Assembly: GCA_030639495.1 (NCBI GenBank)
Contig: DAOWCP010000008.1
Span: 1-41,205 of the forward strand
Length of the DNA stretch: 41,205 nucleotides
Source of the DNA: JAGLTN01 sp023135255
GTDB lineage: Bacteria; Planctomycetota; Phycisphaerae; Sedimentisphaerales; Anaerobacaceae
Direction: 5' to 3'
The position numbers were made by a program, and so were the translations under genes. The notes beneath the pieces were generated by a model that saw only the letters and a program-made list of their open reading frames with translations, made no database searches and was not told where the DNA came from. Below, one piece after another: positions 1 through 7,787 of the stretch (the first letter of the stretch is position 1; each line of letters starts with the position of its first letter).

Positions 1-59
1 AAACGAGTCTTCCAAAAGTTAATATGTTAGGTACATGTTTAATCATAGCTGAAGTTTAT

Positions 60-175
60 ACCCTTGAAGGCTAGTACCCCGATATATCGGGATCGCGAAT
101 AAATCCATAACTTCTTATCTTTGAATTATTTACCCGCGGATAAACGGTAAAATTCAATTGGAATCAGTATAATTA
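60..175 (+). repeat. Dispersed palindromic repeat, copy 1
   Basis: This stretch closely matches 3451-3543, and its left and core parts match the inverse of 10859-10940. The most conserved part, at 125-145, is a near-perfect palindrome, TTTACCCGCGGATAAA. The block from 94 (CGCGAATAAATCC) through CGGTAAAATT near 154 differs from copy 2 at only a few positions. The left part (ACCCTTGAAGGCTA) is shared with copy 3 but is followed here by an extra perfect 14-bp palindrome, CCCGATATATCGGG at 78-91. It lies downstream of the rimO stop. No coding sequence was seen in 1-197. It is probably a REP- or MITE-like intergenic element; that identity is inferred. Confidence 0.75.
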
Positions 176-197
176 GTTTAGTTTAATAATTCAAATA

Positions 198-1544
198 TTA
201 AATTTGCTCAACTATCAAATCATAATTATCGTAGTCAGTCACTTTAGTTTTTATAAACTTTCCAGCATCAGCTTGGCAGTTATTAATTTTACATACACTG
301 TCAATTTCGGGGGCTTGGCCATAGTAACGAGCGATTCCGCATCCCTGCTGGTCTACCGAATCAACAAGACATAAAAGTTCGGAGCCCACTTTGTTTTTAT
401 TTTTTTCAAATACTATTTTTTGTTGAGTGAGCATTAATTCATCAAACCTCTGTTGTTTTATTTCCTCAGGAACCTGATTTGCCATTTTTGCAGCAGCAGT
501 GCCTTGCTCGGCATAATATGTGAAAGCTCCTAACGCGTCGAATTGTGTCCATTTGACAAAATCCAGCAGCTCTTGAAATTGTTCGTCGGTTTCGCCTGGA
601 AAGCCCACTATCACAGTAGTTCTCAAAACCAGTCCGTCGATTTGTTCTTTGAGTTTTTCGATGAGTTGATATATTCGTTCTTTGGTATCAGGTCTGCGCA
701 TATCTTTTAGAATCCTGTTACTGATGTGCTGGGTCGGCATATCAAAATAAGGCAGTATTTTATCGTTTTTTTTGATAGTGTTTATTAGTCGGTCTGTAAT
801 ACCAACCGGGTAAAGATACATTAATCTTATCCAGTCGATGGATTCGACCTTGTTAAGTTTTGTCAGAAGTTTCGCAAGGCCGTCTTTTAAGCCTATGTCT
901 TTGCCGTAATATGCTGTGTCCTGGGCGATGATGTTCAGCTCTTTTACCCCGGAATCAGCGAGTTCTTCTGCTTCCTGCAGGATTATGCTCTGTTTTTTGC
1001 TTCGGAACTTGCCCCTGATCTCCGGGATTGTGCAGAAAGAGCATTTATGGTCACAGCCCTCACTTATCCTTAGATATGACCAGTGTTGCGGAGTGATTCT
1101 TAATCTTACCCTGTCATCGGCAGGGCTTTGGTTTTTATCTGCCATGAAAGAACAGCAATTGTCAGAATCTATTACCTGGTGGGTGATTTCAGCGATATTA
1201 TCACGTTTTGCCAGCCCTACGATGGCGTCAATGCCTTCAGCGCAGTCGAAAAGCTCCTGCCCCATTCTTTCTGCGAGGCAGCCGGCAACTATGATCTTTT
1301 TTATCTTTCCTTGTTTTTTAAGTTTTGCCAAATCCGCTATTATGCCTAAAGCCTCCTGTTTTGCCGGTTCGATGAAGCCGCAAGTGTTAACTATGACAAT
1401 ATCTGCGTCATTGTAATCGGCTGTTATGGCAAAATCCGCCTGTGCCAGTTCAGCGAGAATCCTTTCGCTATCGACCATGTTTTTAGGACAACCAAGCGGG
1501 ACTATCCCAATAATAATAGGTGTTTTAGCACTTTTTTTAGCCAT
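198..1544 (-). CDS. rimO: Ribosomal protein uS12 methylthiotransferase RimO
   Basis: This is a radical SAM methylthiotransferase that adds a methylthio group to a conserved aspartate of ribosomal protein S12. The 448-residue length is normal for the family. The N-terminal UPF0004 domain shows PLGCPKNMVDSE, NTCGFI and GCLAER, whose cysteines bind the auxiliary 4Fe-4S cluster. The radical SAM motif CDHKCSFC (about residues 163-170) follows the typical RimO context SEGC. Further family signatures are QDTAYYGKD, YLYPVG, MPTQHIS and VGFPGETDEQF. The C-terminal 70 residues form the TRAM domain. It could be confused with the related tRNA enzyme MiaB, but PLGCPKN, the SEGC context and the TRAM region favour RimO. 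It starts at ATG with no obvious Shine-Dalgarno sequence and stands alone, divergent from the secretin gene. Confidence 0.96.
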   Translation of the reverse strand: MAKKSAKTPIIIGIVPLGCPKNMVDSERILAELAQADFAITADYNDADIVIVNTCGFIEPAKQEALGIIADLAKLKKQGKIKKIIVAGCLAERMGQELFDCAEGIDAIVGLAKRDNIAEITHQVIDSDNCCSFMADKNQSPADDRVRLRITPQHWSYLRISEGCDHKCSFCTIPEIRGKFRSKKQSIILQEAEELADSGVKELNIIAQDTAYYGKDIGLKDGLAKLLTKLNKVESIDWIRLMYLYPVGITDRLINTIKKNDKILPYFDMPTQHISNRILKDMRRPDTKERIYQLIEKLKEQIDGLVLRTTVIVGFPGETDEQFQELLDFVKWTQFDALGAFTYYAEQGTAAAKMANQVPEEIKQQRFDELMLTQQKIVFEKNKNKVGSELLCLVDSVDQQGCGIARYYGQAPEIDSVCKINNCQADAGKFIKTKVTDYDNYDLIVEQI

Positions 1545-1628
1545 AGACCGATAAAATACCAGAAAGACGGGTTCAGGTCTAATCTTTTAATTGACAAAAA
1601 CTTAAAGCCCTATTTTACCTAAATTAAC

Positions 1629-1657
1629 TTGCAAAATAGAACATAAAACGGTATACT
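1629..1657 (+). promoter_or_regulatory. Probable sigma70 promoter of the secretin gene
   Basis: TTGCAA (1629-1634) and TATACT (1652-1657) are separated by exactly 17 bp and lie about 50 bp before the ATG at 1706. The match to the -35/-10 consensus is good, but it is a sequence prediction only. Confidence 0.55.
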
Positions 1658-1705
1658 CTCGTATGAAGGTTTGTCTGAAGTATTTATTAGTTTTACGGGA
1701 AGTAA

Positions 1706-3313
1706 ATGGGTCAAAATAGTGGAAAAGCCGCATATTTTCAGTATGCTGTGATGTCGTTTATCTCAATTTTTATGTTGAGTATTTGCGGCTGTGGAGATTT
1801 TTTTGCTGAAAAACCCATTGAATTAGAAACCCAGGCTACTCTTAATGAGTTAAAACAGATAAGAGAGAACCCCGCAACACTTAATCCATTGCCGGATTTT
1901 TATCTCAGTGAACCCAGGACTATTGAGGTCAAAAGCGGCGTAAAGCTGTTTTATTTCGCGAAAAACCAGACTGTTGAGGGTTTGTCCAAGCTGATAGCAA
2001 ATCAATTTTTTGGCGCAGCCAATGCTAAAGAGGTAAATGTTAATGCTGCAACCAATCAGCTGATTGTTCATTGTCCGGACAGGGAAGTTGTGGACAAGAT
2101 ACTTGAGTTTCTGGAAATTGTAGATGTTCAACCCATCCAGATAAATATCGACTGTATTATTGTTGAGCGTTTTGCTGATGTTACAATGGACTGGGAAACG
2201 ACTATCCAGATAGAAAACCTGTTAGGTGAAAGTATTACTTTAGGTGGTAAACCCGATGGGTTCGGGGGAACTCTGCCAGCTTTTCCGGGTGCTTCTTTGA
2301 GAGAGGCTAAAAGAGCTGATTTTGGATTAAATGTTGGTTATTTTAACAATGGCAAAGGTGGTCATATAGTAAATGTTATGGTTGATATGCTGGTTTCCAG
2401 GGGATATCTTAAAATTTTGATGAATCCAAAGCTTGAAACAGTTAATGGGAAAACAGCTAAGATTGTTTCAAGAGATAATGTTCCAATTCAAAAAATTGTT
2501 ACTGGTAAAATCAACATTGAGCCTTACAGTTTAACAGAATATGTCTGGGTGGAAGATTCACTTGAAGTTACGCCTTATGTTTATGCAGATGGTTCGATAG
2601 GTCTTAAAACTTCTATTAAGCTTGGATCCAGATCAAAGCCCGAAGGTGTTGTTCAGGCTTCGGTCATTACAGAAAGATCGATCGATATCGAGGAAAACCG
2701 CATTGCTCCTGGTGACAGTCTTATTATTGGTGGCTTGCGTAAGAACGAAGAAAGAGCGGTCATAAGAGGCGTTCCATTCTTTAAAGATATTCCCTTAATT
2801 GGTGTTTTGTTTTCAAGTAAGGATTTTGAAGATAAGGCCAACGAGGTAATCTTTATTCTCACCCCGAGTATTTCTTCCGGCGGCATAGATCATACCAGGA
2901 TGATGGAAGATGTCAGGGGAAAGCTTAAATCTCCTGAATACGAATATGGTCTTAAAGAGGTATTTACAGACCCCTTCGGCAGAGGTGCTTACACCGAGCA
3001 TGTTGAGCAAAAAGCGGCTCAGGCGGAATTTGAACGGTTCAAAGCTGAGATAGAAAAGACCGAGGCTGTTGGTAAGGCCCATCAGGTTAAGGTAAAACTT
3101 CTTGATGCAGCTGAAGAGATCCTCGCGCAAAAAGCCGAAATTGCAAAAGCCAGGGCTGAGGTTAAAAAGGCCAAAGCCGAGGCCATCAGGGCGAGATTAG
3201 AAGCTGAAAAAGCCAAAAGAGATGCGGAAAAGAAAGCAGCTGAAGCTGAAAAGATAACAAAAGCAGCAGAAGCGAAGAAAGACAAGTCTAAAGTTCAAGA
3301 GCCTAAAAAATAA
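1706..3313 (+). CDS. Secretin-like outer-membrane lipoprotein (GspD/PilQ family)
   Basis: This is probably the outer-membrane pore of a type IV pilus or type II secretion machine. The N-terminus has a hydrophobic signal ending in ICGCG, where Cys29 could be lipidated. An N-domain-like segment (about residues 75-145, with NQLIVHCPD) resembles the small ring domains of secretins. The secretin core includes PGDSLIIGGL followed by VPFFKDIPLIGVLF (about 350-370), the hallmark end motif, then EVIFILTPSI. At 535 residues it is shorter than most GspD proteins. The last roughly 110 residues are an Ala/Lys/Glu-rich stretch expected to form a long charged helix or coiled coil, which is unusual for a secretin. 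pilB and pilT lie 3-6 kb away on the other strand, but no pilin, pilC or pilMNOP is present here. Confidence 0.85.
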   Translation: MGQNSGKAAYFQYAVMSFISIFMLSICGCGDFFAEKPIELETQATLNELKQIRENPATLNPLPDFYLSEPRTIEVKSGVKLFYFAKNQTVEGLSKLIANQFFGAANAKEVNVNAATNQLIVHCPDREVVDKILEFLEIVDVQPIQINIDCIIVERFADVTMDWETTIQIENLLGESITLGGKPDGFGGTLPAFPGASLREAKRADFGLNVGYFNNGKGGHIVNVMVDMLVSRGYLKILMNPKLETVNGKTAKIVSRDNVPIQKIVTGKINIEPYSLTEYVWVEDSLEVTPYVYADGSIGLKTSIKLGSRSKPEGVVQASVITERSIDIEENRIAPGDSLIIGGLRKNEERAVIRGVPFFKDIPLIGVLFSSKDFEDKANEVIFILTPSISSGGIDHTRMMEDVRGKLKSPEYEYGLKEVFTDPFGRGAYTEHVEQKAAQAEFERFKAEIEKTEAVGKAHQVKVKLLDAAEEILAQKAEIAKARAEVKKAKAEAIRARLEAEKAKRDAEKKAAEAEKITKAAEAKKDKSKVQEPKK

Positions 3314-3393
3314 GCTGGAACAAAGAAAAAGTAGCTGATAGGGCTTTTCAAGCGAACAAAAATTACTATACTGCAGTAATGTAGACAGCTTAT

Positions 3394-3420
3394 TTCCGGA
3401 ATTGCGGAATATTTTCTGTT
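3394..3420 (+). terminator. Weak possible terminator after the secretin gene
   Basis: A short stem TTCCG/CGGAA around a GAATTG loop is followed by TATTTTCTGTTTT. It lies about 80 bp past the secretin stop. The stem is only 5 bp, so support is low. Confidence 0.25.
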
Positions 3421-3450
3421 TTATAGCGGCAGTATATTATACCATTTATG

Positions 3451-3543
3451 GTAATAAATTTCCGCGAATAAATCCATAACTTCTTATTTTTGAGTTATTT
3501 ACCCGCGGATAAACGGAAAAATTAATTGGGATTGGTATTAATT
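3451..3543 (+). repeat. Dispersed palindromic repeat, copy 2
   Basis: This is the second copy of the element seen at 60-175. It begins with AATAAATTTCCGCG, as in copy 3, and continues through the near-palindromic core TTTACCCGCGGATAAA (3498-3513). Its tail (AATTGGGATTGGTATTAATTA) also resembles the tail of copy 1. A small hairpin, ACCAT/ATGGT, lies just before it at 3441-3452. The element fills most of the gap between the secretin gene and the GH-D gene and may influence the 5' region of the latter. Confidence 0.75.
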
Positions 3544-3566
3544 ATTTTTTTTGGAGAGCGAAGTTC

Positions 3567-6566
3567 ATGCATAACTCTAAGAGCAAGGAATTCTTATTTT
3601 TACCTGTTTTGTTATTTGCGATTCTGTTTGTTTTATTATTTTCCTTCGCTGGTGTTCGGGCTGATTCTGAAAATCTGTTTATAAAAGACAGCAATGTGAT
3701 ACTTAGTAATGGTCAGCAAAAACTTCAGGTTTCTATTCGTTGTCCGGAGTTTTATTTTGATAAAGTCAAATTTACGGATTGTATTGAGCCCTCAAAGATA
3801 GCCGGTGACATAGTTTCAGGTAAGATCGTTGAGGTGACATTTAAGCCTGTAAAGAAAGGTGCCGCTACACTCCAGGTGAAGCTGTTTCTGCAATGGTCCA
3901 AAGATGAAAAAATCCTTCGCAAATGGGCTCAGTATAAAATCGACAATGTCAAAGAGTCTTTGATTTGCAAAGAGGTTGTTCTTGACAGGTTAGCCAGTGA
4001 TGGGATCATCAGTTTTTCAGATGGCAGATACCAAAGCCAACCTGCGTTTTTTAACGGTTTTTTTGTTGGTATCGAATTTCCCATTTCAACTGCAAAAATC
4101 GAAAACGGAAAGTTCAGACTTTCACATCAGCCGGGTATAATTGTAAAAGCCGGGGATGGTTATTTAAGCCGAAAAGCGGTATATGGTTTCGCTACGATTG
4201 GAAAAGAAAAACAAACTTTCAAAAAGTATATCGAATCGCATAGCCCGTTAGCTCGTAAAGGTTTGCATCTTAATTACAACAGCTGGTATACAGCCCCGAT
4301 TCCTGTCGGTGAAAATTATACAGTTGAGCTGATGAAAGAATTTGAAGAAAATATGTATAAAGCTTATGGTGCGTATTTTGATAGTTTTTGTATTGATGCC
4401 GGTTGGTCAGATGTCTACAGCTTGTGGGGTATTAATAAAAAAATATATCCACAGGGGTTTGTGAATGTGCAAAAGGCTGCTGAGGTAATGAATTGCAAGC
4501 TTGGTTTATGGACGTCGCCGTCAGCCAGGTATGATTTTACATTGAATCCGAAATGGGCAATGGAAAACGGGTATGAGACGTTTACTATAGGCAGCAACGT
4601 TCCGGGTAAGAAAGAGCCGGATAGACTTTGCTCTCTGGCCGGTGATAAATATATGAATGCCTATAAGGATAATATTTCCAACCACATTGTAAAGTTTGGT
4701 ATAGGCCAGTTAAAGCTTGATGGTTATTGGCCGACCGCCCCGGACGATTGCATGCCGGACGGGTATGTTGGCGGCGAACTTTCAAAGGAAAAGACCGCTG
4801 AAGGTGCGATCGAAGCCTTTAGGGGTTTTCACAAAGCTAATCCTGATGTCTGGCTGCAGTCGACTTGTTTTGGATGGCATCCGAGTCCGTGGTGGCTTTT
4901 CTATGTCGAATCTATGGTTGGTTGTTATGGCGATGATACCCCTTCGGGGCAGGTGCCTTGTCCGGTTTATCGTGAGAGCATAGTGACAGGCAGAGATTTT
5001 TTCAATTTGCAGGGTGCGGCCTTAATGCCCGTGCCGATAGCTGCGCATGATTTGATGGGTATTGTTCATCAAACCGAAAACCCATTTATGAGCGATGCGG
5101 TTACATGTCTGATGAGAGGCAATAAGTTTGTACAGTTTTATTTTAACCCTAAGTATATGGACAAGTTTCGCTGGCAGCAGTTGTCGGATGTTATGAACTG
5201 GGCAAGAAAGAACTCTGAAATTATTACAGGGCAAACTCAGCCTTTGCTGCCTCAGTCATGGCAAAACGGCAGCGTTCCGCAGTTTACAGACCAAGCTGTG
5301 ATGCCGAGGGAGCCTTATGGCTATGCACACTGGCAAAAAGATAAAGGGCTCGTATTGATCCGCAACCCATGGATAACTTCTGTTACTTATACATTGAAGC
5401 TTGACGGCGATACTGAATTGTTACCTAAGTTTAAAAATGCGTCCGTGGTTGGTTTGTATCCTGAGCCGCGCTTGTATGCCGAAAGTGTGAACTATGGTGA
5501 CAGCGTAGCGATTAATTTGGCCCCATACGAAACGATTGTTCTTTCCGTTGCGAAGAATCAAAAGATAAAAAATCTGCCGGCTGTGTCGGATTGCATAGGA
5601 GGTCAGATAAAAGCTAATGTTATACGCAGTTATATTCAGAAGGTTGACTTTACAGGCTCGAAAGAAGCTATGGGTGATAACTGGATCAACAGAGCCGCTG
5701 ATCTGAAAGAAGGAACCAAAGTTGTCCTGGAGGCTGAGGTGATGGTGGATAGCCCACAAAGCAAGCTTTTACTTTTGCTTGAGGGCGAAAGAAAAAGTCC
5801 TGTATATGCTTTTGGTAAGTTCGTTATTAACGGTAAGCATCTCCAGCCGAGAGTTGATATTTCTCAGGAAGGGTGGCGTGCCAGCTGGATGCGTGACAAT
5901 GAAACCTGGACGTTTGTTGAAGTGCCTCTTGAAAATGGCAAAAATACAATTTCGGTTGAATCTGTGAGTAGCGAATGTTCTAATGTAAGTGCATGGGTCT
6001 GGGTGACAAGAGTCGGCGGTGAAAAACCAGATTATCCCAATTCTCTGATCAACCCGGAATTTATATCGCTTGACAGCATCGCATTGATAAGACCTACAGA
6101 TATGAAATACAAAGCTAGCAAAGTCAGTATGGATATCCCGGTTGATGTGTTTGATGGTGTTTACCTGGATGTGTTAAAGCCCGTCTCCATTTCGCAAGAG
6201 TATGGTGAATTAATGGTCAATAAAAACATTGCAGAAGGTAAGCCTTTGCGAATCAGGGAAAAACAATACCTCCGAGGCCTGTGCACACATGCAAACTCTA
6301 AAATAGTTTATGACCTCAATGGAAAATACAGCAGGTTTCAAAGCTGGATAGGTGTTGATCAAAGTGTTTACGGCAGCGTGACTTTTGAAGTTTATATCGA
6401 TGGCGAAAAGAAATACAACAGCACCTTAGTTGAGAGAAACGATCAGCCGAGGATGGTTGATGTTGATGTCGCCGCCGCCAAAAAGCTGGAACTCGTTGTT
6501 ACAGATAGCGGCAATGGTATCGGTGGAGATCATGCCAATTGGGCCGAGGCAAAACTGATCAAATAA
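3567..6566 (+). CDS. Secreted clan GH-D (alpha-galactosidase-like) glycoside hydrolase with NPCBM domain
   Basis: This is a predicted secreted hydrolase acting on alpha-linked galactose or N-acetylgalactosamine. A signal sequence covers about residues 8-33 and ends near GVRADS. The central TIM barrel carries IDAGWSD (about 276-282), GLWTSP and QLKLDGYW (about 381-388), where the KxD aspartate matches the GH27/GH36 nucleophile. YGDDTPSG further on is a candidate acid/base region. After a beta-sandwich region, about residues 895-999 form an NPCBM carbohydrate-binding module (LRGLCTHANS, SRFQSWIGVD, HANWAEAKL). A GGAG ribosome-binding site lies 10 nt before the ATG. At 999 residues it is longer than a plain GH27 enzyme. 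The exact GH family (27, 36 or a relative) cannot be settled by eye. Confidence 0.82.
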   Translation: MHNSKSKEFLFLPVLLFAILFVLLFSFAGVRADSENLFIKDSNVILSNGQQKLQVSIRCPEFYFDKVKFTDCIEPSKIAGDIVSGKIVEVTFKPVKKGAATLQVKLFLQWSKDEKILRKWAQYKIDNVKESLICKEVVLDRLASDGIISFSDGRYQSQPAFFNGFFVGIEFPISTAKIENGKFRLSHQPGIIVKAGDGYLSRKAVYGFATIGKEKQTFKKYIESHSPLARKGLHLNYNSWYTAPIPVGENYTVELMKEFEENMYKAYGAYFDSFCIDAGWSDVYSLWGINKKIYPQGFVNVQKAAEVMNCKLGLWTSPSARYDFTLNPKWAMENGYETFTIGSNVPGKKEPDRLCSLAGDKYMNAYKDNISNHIVKFGIGQLKLDGYWPTAPDDCMPDGYVGGELSKEKTAEGAIEAFRGFHKANPDVWLQSTCFGWHPSPWWLFYVESMVGCYGDDTPSGQVPCPVYRESIVTGRDFFNLQGAALMPVPIAAHDLMGIVHQTENPFMSDAVTCLMRGNKFVQFYFNPKYMDKFRWQQLSDVMNWARKNSEIITGQTQPLLPQSWQNGSVPQFTDQAVMPREPYGYAHWQKDKGLVLIRNPWITSVTYTLKLDGDTELLPKFKNASVVGLYPEPRLYAESVNYGDSVAINLAPYETIVLSVAKNQKIKNLPAVSDCIGGQIKANVIRSYIQKVDFTGSKEAMGDNWINRAADLKEGTKVVLEAEVMVDSPQSKLLLLLEGERKSPVYAFGKFVINGKHLQPRVDISQEGWRASWMRDNETWTFVEVPLENGKNTISVESVSSECSNVSAWVWVTRVGGEKPDYPNSLINPEFISLDSIALIRPTDMKYKASKVSMDIPVDVFDGVYLDVLKPVSISQEYGELMVNKNIAEGKPLRIREKQYLRGLCTHANSKIVYDLNGKYSRFQSWIGVDQSVYGSVTFEVYIDGEKKYNSTLVERNDQPRMVDVDVAAAKKLELVVTDSGNGIGGDHANWAEAKLIK

Positions 6567-6568
6567 AA

Positions 6569-6606
6569 AAAGCCGACGTTAAAATTATATCGTCGGCTTT
6601 GTATAT
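6569..6606. terminator. Convergent bidirectional terminator
   Basis: A perfect 10-bp stem, AAAGCCGACG (6569-6578) / CGTCGGCTTT (6591-6600), encloses a 12-nt AT-rich loop just after the GH-D stop. On the minus strand the stem is followed by a run of T (A7 on the plus strand from 6564), and pilT ends at 6624. It can therefore serve both converging genes. Confidence 0.8.
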
Positions 6607-6623
6607 TTTATTACAGCAAAAGA

Positions 6624-7766
6624 TTAAGTTCTTAGTACAGCGCCTCCTTCGTCTTCGCCTTTACCTTTACCTTTACCTTTAATTTTACCTTTCCCCTTCA
6701 TTTTACTAAGAAGTTTATCCTGCAATGCACCAGGCTGACGTGCCTTGTCAAGCATTTCCGCAGCAGTGATTTTATTAGTGTCATAAAGCTCCCAGAGGTG
6801 GTCATCGAGAAGCTGCATACCGAGCTTTCTGCCAGTCTGAATACTCGAATCGATTCGGTAAGCTTTATTTTCCCGAATAAGGTTAGAAATAGCAGGTGTC
6901 ACTACCATAAACTCATATGCTGCCACACGCCCTTTTCCCGTAGCAAGTGGACAAAGTGCCTGGGCAAGTACAGCAATAAGGTTAGTGCTCAACTGGGTTC
7001 TGATCTGTTCCTGCTGGTTAGGCGGGAAAACGTCAATAATACGTGTAATTGTACCGGAAGCACTTGTCGTATGCAAAGTACTGAAGACAAGGTGACCTGT
7101 TTCAGCAGCTCGAATAGCTGCTTCGATAGTTTCAAGGTCTCGAAGCTCACCAACAAGGATAACATCGGGGTCCTGCCTGAGAACACGCCTTAGTGATTCT
7201 GAAAATGACGGGACATCAATACCAACTTCACGCTGATTGATAATAGATTTTTTGTGCTGATGGTAGTACTCGATAGGTTCTTCCATTGTTATAATGTGCC
7301 TGTCGAAGTTTTCGTTAATATAGTTGATCATTGCTGCCAGAGTTGTTGTCTTACCACTACCGGTTGGACCTGTTACAAGGAACATACCCCTTGGTCTTCG
7401 GCACAGTGTTGCACATATTTTTGGCAGGCCGATCTCGTCAAGGCTCATAATTCTCGATGGAATAAGACGAAGACAAAGAGCGATATTGCCTCTCTGTCTG
7501 AAAACAGATACACGAAATCGTGCCTTGTCGCCAAAGGCAAAACCAAAGTCCGTAGTACCGGATTCCTGAAGCTCCTGCTGGTTTCTTTCGGGAGTGATAC
7601 TTTTCATCAAAGCTGTCGTATCATCAGGCTCGAGAACTTTAGTCTCAAGGGAACGCAGTTCACCTCCCATACGAAACACAGGTGGTCTGCCTACTGTAAG
7701 ATGTATATCAGATGAGTCCTGCGTTACACATGCCTGCAAAAGGCGGTCCATATTTACTGTTGCCAT
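6624..7766 (-). CDS. pilT: Type IV pilus retraction ATPase PilT
   Basis: This is a hexameric cytoplasmic ATPase that drives pilus disassembly and twitching motility. The 380-residue protein has an N-terminal PAS-like part beginning with SSDIHLTVGRPP, Walker A GPTGSGKTTT (about 130-139), the Asp-box TMEEPIEY, Walker B VILVGELRDLET and the His-box HLVFSTLHTT. AISNLIREN corresponds to the AIRNLI signature of PilT. The C-terminus carries an unusual GKGKGKGEDEGG tail, encoded by a hexanucleotide repeat. It lies 21 bp downstream of pilB on the same strand, so co-transcription is likely. A Shine-Dalgarno-like AAAGGA precedes the ATG by about 10 nt. A PilU-type paralogue is possible, but the signature favours PilT. 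Confidence 0.93.
   Translation of the reverse strand: MATVNMDRLLQACVTQDSSDIHLTVGRPPVFRMGGELRSLETKVLEPDDTTALMKSITPERNQQELQESGTTDFGFAFGDKARFRVSVFRQRGNIALCLRLIPSRIMSLDEIGLPKICATLCRRPRGMFLVTGPTGSGKTTTLAAMINYINENFDRHIITMEEPIEYYHQHKKSIINQREVGIDVPSFSESLRRVLRQDPDVILVGELRDLETIEAAIRAAETGHLVFSTLHTTSASGTITRIIDVFPPNQQEQIRTQLSTNLIAVLAQALCPLATGKGRVAAYEFMVVTPAISNLIRENKAYRIDSSIQTGRKLGMQLLDDHLWELYDTNKITAAEMLDKARQPGALQDKLLSKMKGKGKIKGKGKGKGEDEGGAVLRT
6660..6695 (+). repeat. TTTACC hexanucleotide repeat in the pilT 3' end
   Basis: Six consecutive 6-bp units read TTTACC three times, then TTTAAT, TTTACC and TTTCCC. On the coding strand they give the alternating Gly-Lys tail of PilT. The unit is a multiple of three, so slippage would change tail length without a frameshift. 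Confidence 0.8.
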
Positions 7767-7787
7767 TTAATGTTATCCTTTAAGTTT

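Noticed and set aside
916..1416. Long plus-strand reading frame opposite rimO
   Set aside because: It is fully antisense to a clear RimO coding region, with no family signature or ribosome-binding site.
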